A DNA stretch of 18,486 bases. Source: DATAEG01 sp036258135. Lineage in GTDB: Bacteria; Actinomycetota; Actinomycetes; Mycobacteriales; Jatrophihabitantaceae. The translations under genes and the position numbers were made by a program. How positions within the stretch are numbered: position 1 is the first letter of the stretch; every line of letters begins with the position of its first letter. The notes beneath the pieces were generated by a model. That model was not told the origin of the DNA and did not search any database. It worked only from the letters and a program-made list of their open reading frames with translations. Below are positions 13,835 to 18,486 of this stretch, piece after piece. Location of the stretch: contig DATAEG010000113.1 in assembly GCA_036258135.1 (NCBI GenBank), forward strand, positions 1 to 18,486, read 5' to 3'.

Positions 13835-14680
13835 TTGGCCGCGCGGGAGCGGCTGCGCGCGGCCGTCGCGAATGCGACGACGCTGCTCCGTGCCGCGGAG
13901 ATCGACTCCCCTGAGGTCAACGCGCTTCGGCTGGCCGAGTTCGTCGCGGGGGCCCGGCCGGTACTCCTGGCCGACGACCTGCCCGACGACTTCGAGTCCC
14001 GCTATTTCCGGCTGGTGGGCCAGCGGGCGGCGCACGTCCCGCTGCAACTGCTCGTTGGCACGGCACCGTTCCGTCACCTCGAGGTCAGCGTGGCCCCGGG
14101 GGTGTTCATCCCGCGACCGGAGACGGAGACGGTGGCCGGTGCGGCCATCAATGCGGCTCGGGTCGTGCCGTCGCCGCTCGTGGTCGATCTCGGCACTGGG
14201 GCCGGCGTCATCGCGCTGGCCATAGCGCACGAGGTGCCGTCCGCCCGGGTAATCGGCGTAGACGTCTCGGGCGAGGCGGTCGATCTGGCGCGCGACAACG
14301 CCATGCGGCTCGGCCTGGACGTCGAGTTCCGGGTCGGTGAGGTGACCGATCCAGCGCTTCTGGCCGAGCACTCCCACGGTGTCGACGTCGTGGTGGCCAA
14401 TCCGCCGTATGTCCCGACCGATGTCGTGCTGCCGCCCGAAGTCGCCGAACACGACCCGCCATCCACACTGTGGGGCGGCGGTGCGGGCGGACTGGAGACC
14501 CCACGACGCTTCCTGGCCGCGGCGGCGCGGCTGCTCCGGGCGGGTGGCATCGTCGTGATGGAGCACGACGAGACCCAGGCCGCGGCACTGCGCGCGGCCG
14601 CGGCGGACGCGTTCGCCGAGGTGGCTACCCACGCCGACCTCACCGGCCGGGACCGCTACCTGACCGGCCGACGACGCTAG
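13835..14680 (+). CDS. PrmC/HemK-family N5-glutamine methyltransferase
   Basis: A 281-residue SAM-dependent methyltransferase. The N-terminal helical domain (1-75) leads to HLEVSVAPGVFIPRPETE (81-98), the HemK/PrmC signature. DLGTGAG (118-124) is the SAM-binding loop and VVANPPYVP (186-194) contains NPPY, which binds the target glutamine. PrmC methylates the GGQ glutamine of release factors. The usual prmC sits beside prfA, which is absent here, so this could be a second HemK paralogue acting on another protein. The start is a TTG at 13835, 3 nt after the purS stop, without a clear ribosome binding site, implying coupling to purS. Its TAG stop shares the CTAG tetramer with the stop of the convergent Doc gene. 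Confidence 0.88.
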   Translation: MAARERLRAAVANATTLLRAAEIDSPEVNALRLAEFVAGARPVLLADDLPDDFESRYFRLVGQRAAHVPLQLLVGTAPFRHLEVSVAPGVFIPRPETETVAGAAINAARVVPSPLVVDLGTGAGVIALAIAHEVPSARVIGVDVSGEAVDLARDNAMRLGLDVEFRVGEVTDPALLAEHSHGVDVVVANPPYVPTDVVLPPEVAEHDPPSTLWGGGAGGLETPRRFLAAAARLLRAGGIVVMEHDETQAAALRAAAADAFAEVATHADLTGRDRYLTGRRR

Positions 14681-15060
14681 AAGTCGACCGGCTCAGTTGG
14701 TGCCGAGTGCGACCGCAGCCAGCCGGCGATGTCGGCAAGGCCGGCGCCCCCGGCGACGAGGTCCAGCATGAATCGCTCACCGTCGTCCGCGGACGCGGAC
14801 AGCTGCCAGCCGTTCATCCGCAGGAAGACCTTCGTGGCCGTCCAGGCCAGCCGCTTGTTTCCATCCACCAACGCCTGGTTGTTGTGGATCGACTGACACA
14901 TCGCCGCGGCTTTGTCGAACAGGTCCGGGTAGGCGTCTACGCCGAACGCCGAAGCCTGCGGCCGCGCGATCGCGGACGCGAGCAGCCCGGCGTCACGTAT
15001 GACGTACCCGGCCCGCCGGACCTGCCGGACTATGTCTTCGAAGCTGAGGTAGGCGGTCAC
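14677..15060 (-). CDS. doc: Doc/Fic-family toxin with substituted catalytic His
   Basis: A 127-residue death-on-curing-type Fic protein, the normal length for Doc. The N-terminus YLSFEDIVRQVRRAGYVIRD is Doc-like. The Fic motif is QALVDGNKR (62-70), where family members have H-x-F/L-x-D-G-N-K-R. Here position 1 is Gln (codon CAG, one base from His). In phage P1 Doc, which phosphorylates EF-Tu, the equivalent His66 is essential and its H66Y mutant is non-toxic. Toxicity is therefore doubtful unless this subfamily uses Gln. GTG 15060 begins 1 nt after the antitoxin stop, so the two are translationally coupled. It converges on the PrmC-like gene with a 4-nt overlap. Confidence 0.88.
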   Translation of the reverse strand: MTAYLSFEDIVRQVRRAGYVIRDAGLLASAIARPQASAFGVDAYPDLFDKAAAMCQSIHNNQALVDGNKRLAWTATKVFLRMNGWQLSASADDGERFMLDLVAGGAGLADIAGWLRSHSAPTEPVDF

Positions 15061-15061
15061 C

Positions 15062-15265
15062 TCAGCGGGACAGCCGGTCGAGGAGCTCGGCGTCCTCCAC
15101 GGCTACCTCGTCGAACAGCCGATCCAACACATCGGCGCGTCTTGCCGCGGCCAGACGTTCTTTGATGGCGAGCACGGCGACTTCGTGCATTGACCGGTGC
15201 TCGTGGGCGGCCAGCAGACGCAGGGCTTCCGCGTCCTCAGGACTGAGCTTGATCACAAACGCCAT
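15062..15265 (-). CDS. Antitoxin of the Doc module, ribbon-helix-helix-like
   Basis: A 67-residue protein, MAFVIKLSPEDAEALRLLAA at the start. A short beta strand followed by two helices (about 3-45) fits an Arc/CopG-type ribbon-helix-helix DNA-binding domain, and the acidic tail (DRLFDEVAVEDAELLDRL) would be the toxin-neutralising segment. This is not the Phd fold of the P1 partner, but RHH-Doc pairings are common in actinobacteria. ATG 15265 lies inside a perfect 17-bp palindrome, a very likely operator for autoregulation. It ends 1 nt before the doc start. The pair sits in the gap between purC and the PrmC-like gene, consistent with insertion into the purine locus. Confidence 0.85.
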   Translation of the reverse strand: MAFVIKLSPEDAEALRLLAAHEHRSMHEVAVLAIKERLAAARRADVLDRLFDEVAVEDAELLDRLSR

Positions 15266-15279
15266 ATCATAATGATATG
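15263..15279 (-). promoter_or_regulatory. Antitoxin operator palindrome with embedded -10 box
   Basis: CATATCAT (15263-15270), one central A, then ATGATATG (15272-15279) form a perfect 8+1+8 palindrome. It is strikingly AT-rich for this DNA. The antitoxin ATG is its last three bases on the minus strand, and TATCAT (15277-15272 on that strand) is a TANNNT box 6 nt before the ATG. Binding here would block both the promoter and the start of a leaderless message, as expected for toxin-antitoxin autoregulation. Confidence 0.75.
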
Positions 15280-15316
15280 CGCCGCCCGGCGCGGTGGCCT
15301 GTGGGTAACCCCGGCT

Positions 15317-16195
15317 TCAGGCGATCCAGTCCGCGAAACGCGCGCCAGTGAGCCGCTCATAGGCCTCGACGTAGCGCTTGCGGGTGGCAGCGACGACATT
15401 GTCAGGCAGCGGCGGAGGCGGCACACCGGCGGATCGATCCCAACCGGCTTCGGGCGAAACGAGCCAGTCGCGCACGTATTGCTTGTCGAAGGACGGCTGG
15501 GTGTGTCCGGGCTCCCACTCGCCGGCCGGCCAGAAGCGGGAGGAGTCCGGCGTCAGTAACTCGTCGCCGAGCATCAATCGTCCGGTGCCGTCGAACCCGA
15601 ACTCGACCTTGGTGTCGGCGAGGAGCACGCCGGCGCGTTCGGCGATCGCCGCCGCCTTCGTGTAGATGAGCAGCGTGATCCGGCGCAGGTCCTCGGCGAC
15701 CGCGCCGCCGACAGCGTCGACGACGGCGTCGAAGGACATGGCCTCGTCGTGCGCACCGACTTCCGCCTTGGTGGTCGGCGTGAAGATCGGTTCGGGCAGT
15801 CGCGACCCGTCAACCAGGCCGACGGACAACGGGACGCCACAGACCGCGCCCGACTCGCGGTACTGAGCAAGCCCCGAGCCGGTGAGGTACCCGCGCGCCA
15901 CACATTCGACGGCCACCATGTCCAGCGGTTCGCACAGCATCGCCCGCCCGCGCCACTGGGCCGGAATGGCCGGGCCGTCGACGGCTCGAAGGTGGTTCGG
16001 GGCGACGTCTCCCAACCGCTCGAACCACCACGCCGACAGGGCGGTGAGGATCCGTCCCTTGTCCGGGATGGGCGTGGCCAGCACGTGGTCGAACGCAGAG
16101 ATCCGGTCGCTGGCCACCAGGAGGAGCGAACCGTCGGACGTCCGATAGAGGTCGCGGACCTTGCCGCTGTGGACGTGCTCCAGGGCGGTTGTCAC
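15317..16195 (-). CDS. purC: Phosphoribosylaminoimidazole-succinocarboxamide synthase
   Basis: A 292-residue SAICAR synthetase: CAIR plus aspartate plus ATP gives SAICAR. Motifs in order are HSGKVRDLY (9-17), ASDRISAFD (28-36), VECVARGYLTGSG (for the nucleotide/CAIR site), MSFDAVVDAVG, the ADTKVEFGFD segment, LMLGDELLTPDSSRFWP and SFDKQYVRDWL. The length is that of the longer actinobacterial/yeast-like PurC. GTG 16195 overlaps the purB stop (GTGA), with GGAG 9 nt upstream inside purB, so purB and purC are translationally coupled. The frame stays open far upstream but that part is antifunctional overlap with purB, not an N-terminal extension. It ends 51 nt before the antitoxin start. Confidence 0.97.
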   Translation of the reverse strand: MTTALEHVHSGKVRDLYRTSDGSLLLVASDRISAFDHVLATPIPDKGRILTALSAWWFERLGDVAPNHLRAVDGPAIPAQWRGRAMLCEPLDMVAVECVARGYLTGSGLAQYRESGAVCGVPLSVGLVDGSRLPEPIFTPTTKAEVGAHDEAMSFDAVVDAVGGAVAEDLRRITLLIYTKAAAIAERAGVLLADTKVEFGFDGTGRLMLGDELLTPDSSRFWPAGEWEPGHTQPSFDKQYVRDWLVSPEAGWDRSAGVPPPPLPDNVVAATRKRYVEAYERLTGARFADWIA

Positions 16196-17628
16196 AAGAT
16201 CGGCTCCGGACGGTAGGAGGCCGCCTCCGGCGCGCCGGCCAGTAGCTTCTCTACCTGGGCGACGATGGCGGCCACCTGCGAACGCGCGGCGCCGGTGAAC
16301 AACAGCCGATCGCCGAGCAGTGTGTCCGCGCCGGCCGCGTCCAGACGCAGCCGTGGGTCGGCGACCAGGCGGGCGAGGAGGTCGTTGCCCTCGGTGCCCT
16401 GCTCGCGCATCTGCAACGCCACGGCCACCGCATGCTCGCGGATCAGCTCGTGGGCGGTCTCCCGGCCGACGCCGGCGCGCACCGCGGCCATCAGAACTTT
16501 CGTGGTGGCCAGGAACGGCAGGTACCGGTCCAGCTCGCGCTCGATCACCGCGGGGTAGGCACCGAAGTCGTCGAGGACGGTGAGCGTGGTCTCCAGCAGG
16601 CCGTCGAGGGCGAAGAAGGCGTCGGGCAGCGCCACCCGCCGCACGACCGAGCAGGACACGTCGCCCTCGTTCCACTGCGTCCCTGCTAGCTCTGTGGCCA
16701 TCGAGACGTAACCGCGCAGGACGACGGCTAGGCCGTTGATGCGTTCCGCCGAGCGGGTGTTCATCTTGTGCGGCATCGCCGACGACCCCACCTGGCCGGG
16801 CCGGAAGCCCTCGGTCACCAGCTCGGCTCCAGCCATCAGCCGAATGGACGTCGCCAGATTGGACGGCGCCGCCGCCAGTTGGACGAGGCAGGACAGCACG
16901 TCGACGTCGAGCGAACGCGGGTACACCTGCCCGACGCTGGTGAGCACCGAGACGAAGCCGAGCCCGGCTGCCACCCGCCGCTCCAGCTCAGCCAGCGCCG
17001 CCTCGTCGCCGCCGAGCAGGTCGAGCATGTCTTGGGCGGTCCCCACCGGCCCCTTGACCCCGCGCAGCGGATACCGCTCGAGCAGGTCGTCCAGCCGAGC
17101 CGTCGCCGCGAGCAGCTCGTCGGCGACGGTGGCGAACCGTTTGCCCAGCGTGGTGGCCTGGGCGGGGACATTGTGAGTGCGTCCCACCATCACCAGCGCG
17201 TCGAACTCGGCCGCGCGGCGGGCCAGCCTAGCCAGCACGGCCAGGACCTTCGTCCGCACGATCCCCAGAGCGAGACGGATCTGCTGCTGCTCGACGTTCT
17301 CCGTGACGTCCCGACTCGTCAGCGCCTTGTGGATGTGCTCGTGACCGGCCAAGGCGGCGAACTCCTCGATGCGCGCCTTGACATCATGGCGGGTCACCCG
17401 CTCGCGGGCCTCGATGGACACGAGGTCGACAGCCGCCGCGCCCTGCGCCAGCACGGCCTCGTACGCCGCGATCGCATCGGGCGGCACGTCGACGCCGAGG
17501 TCGCGCTGGGCCCGGAGCACCGCCACCCACAGCTGCCGTTCGAGGACGACCTTGTGCGTCGGTGACCACAGCTCGGCCATCTCCGCGGAGGCATAGCGCT
17601 GCGCCAGCACATCGGGGATCGCCGTCAC
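16192..17628 (-). CDS. purB: Adenylosuccinate lyase
   Basis: A 478-residue fumarase/aspartase-superfamily lyase that acts twice in purine synthesis, splitting SAICAR to AICAR and adenylosuccinate to AMP, releasing fumarate. The superfamily signature GSSAMPHKMN is at 281-290, with the catalytic-serine loop. TSRDVTEN (104-111) and VGRTHNVPAQ (148-157) supply the substrate-binding residues and catalytic His. GTG 17628 is preceded by AAGGGAG about 10 nt upstream; an out-of-frame ATG lies between. It is coupled to purC by a 4-nt overlap and lies 30 nt after the end of the membrane-anchored hypothetical gene on the same strand, so read-through from that gene is possible. Confidence 0.97.
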   Translation of the reverse strand: MTAIPDVLAQRYASAEMAELWSPTHKVVLERQLWVAVLRAQRDLGVDVPPDAIAAYEAVLAQGAAAVDLVSIEARERVTRHDVKARIEEFAALAGHEHIHKALTSRDVTENVEQQQIRLALGIVRTKVLAVLARLARRAAEFDALVMVGRTHNVPAQATTLGKRFATVADELLAATARLDDLLERYPLRGVKGPVGTAQDMLDLLGGDEAALAELERRVAAGLGFVSVLTSVGQVYPRSLDVDVLSCLVQLAAAPSNLATSIRLMAGAELVTEGFRPGQVGSSAMPHKMNTRSAERINGLAVVLRGYVSMATELAGTQWNEGDVSCSVVRRVALPDAFFALDGLLETTLTVLDDFGAYPAVIERELDRYLPFLATTKVLMAAVRAGVGRETAHELIREHAVAVALQMREQGTEGNDLLARLVADPRLRLDAAGADTLLGDRLLFTGAARSQVAAIVAQVEKLLAGAPEAASYRPEPIL

Positions 17629-17658
17629 GCGGCCATTCTCCCTTACCGCTTCGGGCGA

Positions 17659-18306
17659 TCAGCCCACGATGGTGAGCCGACGGTCGGCGAGCGCGTGGGA
17701 GACGACGGCCTCGATCTTCCGGATCCGGGTCGCATCGTGGGTGCGGTAACTGACGAACGTGCTGCAGCCCGTGCGATCGGCGCGGTGGCCTTGGATCTCC
17801 GTGACGCCGTTGACCGCGGGTAGCACTACGACGGAGACCGTCGCCGGCAGCGATTCACCCGGGACGCACCGAGTCCGGATGTCCACACGGTCGCCCTGGT
17901 AGGTCTCCAGCGAGACCACCCCCAGGTACACCCGCGCGGTGGCCCCGTCCGACGTGGTCTCTCCGTCCAGCCTCGTCACCGCGCCGAACGCACTGTTCGC
18001 GGCCCCGGCCATCGGGTCGGGCGGGTAGCTGTCGGCCATGCACACCCGGCCGTACGGGCAGCCGATGGCGTCCGTACCATGCGAGGTCGGCGAAGGCGTC
18101 CGGACTGTCGACGTGATCGTCCGCGACCGGTGCGCCACGACGATCCACAGCGTCGCGCAGAGCAGGGCGGCGAGCCCAGCGGCGACGGCGGCCAGCCGCA
18201 CCGAGAGCGGCTTGGCCGGCGCCGGCAGGACGAGGTCGGGCGCCACCATGCCGAGCTCGACCACCTGGACTTCGAACTCGGGTGCGGCCCGACGAGTCAC
18301 AGTCAC
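17659..18306 (-). CDS. Hypothetical single-pass membrane protein with Cys-containing external domain
   Basis: A 215-residue protein with no family I recognise. A short N-terminal cytoplasmic part (1-35) is followed by one membrane helix at about 36-58 (RLAAVAAGLAALLCATLWIV), a Ser/Thr/Pro linker, and an external domain of about 135 residues with four Cys (83, 89, 147, 181), enough for two disulfides. The domain is rich in beta-prone segments (TARVYLGVVSLETYQGDRVD, TVSVVVLPAVNGVTE). I chose GTG 18306 because GGAGG lies 7 nt upstream; an in-frame GTG at 18339 would add 11 residues. It lies between a LuxR-type gene and purB, all on the minus strand. Confidence 0.7.
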   Translation of the reverse strand: MTVTRRAAPEFEVQVVELGMVAPDLVLPAPAKPLSVRLAAVAAGLAALLCATLWIVVAHRSRTITSTVRTPSPTSHGTDAIGCPYGRVCMADSYPPDPMAGAANSAFGAVTRLDGETTSDGATARVYLGVVSLETYQGDRVDIRTRCVPGESLPATVSVVVLPAVNGVTEIQGHRADRTGCSTFVSYRTHDATRIRKIEAVVSHALADRRLTIVG

Positions 18307-18332
18307 GAGCGCGCCTCCACCCCGGCCCCTAG

Positions 18333-18349
18333 ACGCCACGTAGTGGCGT
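18333..18349. repeat. Perfect inverted repeat upstream of the membrane-anchored gene
   Basis: ACGCCAC (18333-18339) and GTGGCGT (18343-18349) are perfectly complementary around a 3-nt spacer. It lies 26 nt upstream of the GTG at 18306 and 29 nt downstream of the LuxR-type stop. It could be an operator or the stem of a terminator for the regulator gene, though no T-run follows. Confidence 0.45.
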
Positions 18350-18378
18350 AAGGGCGGAGGAGCGCGGGAAACACACGG

Positions 18379-18486
18379 TCACGTTGGCACCTGGAGGGAC
18401 GGATCCAGTGCCAGCGCCCGGGCGAGGCGGACGACCTCCGTTCTGGAACCGGTGGCGTCGAGCTTGACCACGACGCTGCACCCGGT
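18379..18486 (-). CDS. Partial LuxR-type regulator, C-terminus only
   Basis: The minus-strand frame runs from the window edge to TGA at 18379-18381 and encodes 35 residues. The stretch VVVKLDATGSRTEVVRLARA fits the end of a LuxR-type HTH domain (KL, then SRTE-x-V and a hydrophobic helix), with one extra residue in the KL-to-SR turn compared with the usual pattern. The rest of the gene lies beyond the window, so domain architecture and start are unknown. A different protein with a similar tail cannot be excluded. Confidence 0.5.
   Translation of the reverse strand, partial: TGCSVVVKLDATGSRTEVVRLARALALDPSLQVPT

Noticed and set aside
16196..16675. N-terminal extension of purC by about 160 residues
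   Set aside because: The extension overlaps purB, has an Arg/Gly-rich shadow composition, and the GTG at 16195 gives the normal PurC start coupled to the purB stop.
1..18486. CRISPR arrays, tRNA/rRNA genes, insertion sequences, att sites
   Set aside because: No regularly spaced repeats, tRNA-like cloverleaf, transposase or integrase were seen on reading either strand, although short tRNAs could be missed by eye.

Overview
This is a dense, high-GC chromosomal segment from an actinobacterium (Actinomycetota). The evidence is a WhiB7-type iron-sulfur regulator, a DUF3073 gene beside purM, a mycothiol-dependent-isomerase-family protein, frequent GTG starts, and several genes whose -10-like box sits 6-7 nt from the start codon (leaderless style). 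The genus cannot be resolved by eye. Almost all of the window is coding; no gap between genes exceeds 300 bases.

The backbone is a de novo purine cluster read on the minus strand: purB-purC (right), purQ, purL, purF and purM (left), with DUF3073 convergent at the far left. This is the gene order I recall from other actinobacteria such as Mycobacterium tuberculosis (purB, purC, purS, purQ, purL, purF, purM, then DUF3073). These enzymes cover PRPP to phosphoribosylamine (PurF), FGAR to FGAM (PurSQL), AIR (PurM), SAICAR (PurC) and the two lyase steps (PurB). purD, purN, purE/K, purH and purA are not in the window.

Region by region: 1-2214 holds DUF3073, purM, and a plus-strand double-DUF427 gene wedged between purF and purM behind two inverted repeats. 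2224-4200 holds purF, a small GlsB/YeaQ-type membrane protein and the stump of a LuxR-type regulator. 4263-5221 is a plus-strand block: a possible leader ORF, a whiB7-like gene and two small coupled genes. 5237-6962 is a two-gene minus operon (a Pro-rich single-pass membrane protein and an MDMPI/SCP-family protein). 7059-10104 is purL and purQ. 10191-14680 is an all-plus block: a DUF1800/DUF1501 pair, a DUF1345 membrane protein, purS and a PrmC/HemK-type methyltransferase. 14677-15265 is a Doc/Fic toxin with a ribbon-helix-helix-like antitoxin under a 17-bp palindrome. 15317-17628 is purC and purB. 17659-18486 is a membrane-anchored hypothetical protein and the C-terminus of a probable LuxR-type regulator.

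The most unusual points are: purS is separated from purQ/purL and lies on the opposite strand; the Doc protein has Gln where the Fic-motif His should be; the antitoxin operator overlaps its own start codon; a heptamer occurs four times in opposing orientations before the DUF1345 gene; and strong inverted repeats lie in the purM/DUF427 divergent region. I did not find a convincing wholly new system; most of the window is housekeeping metabolism with accessory insertions.
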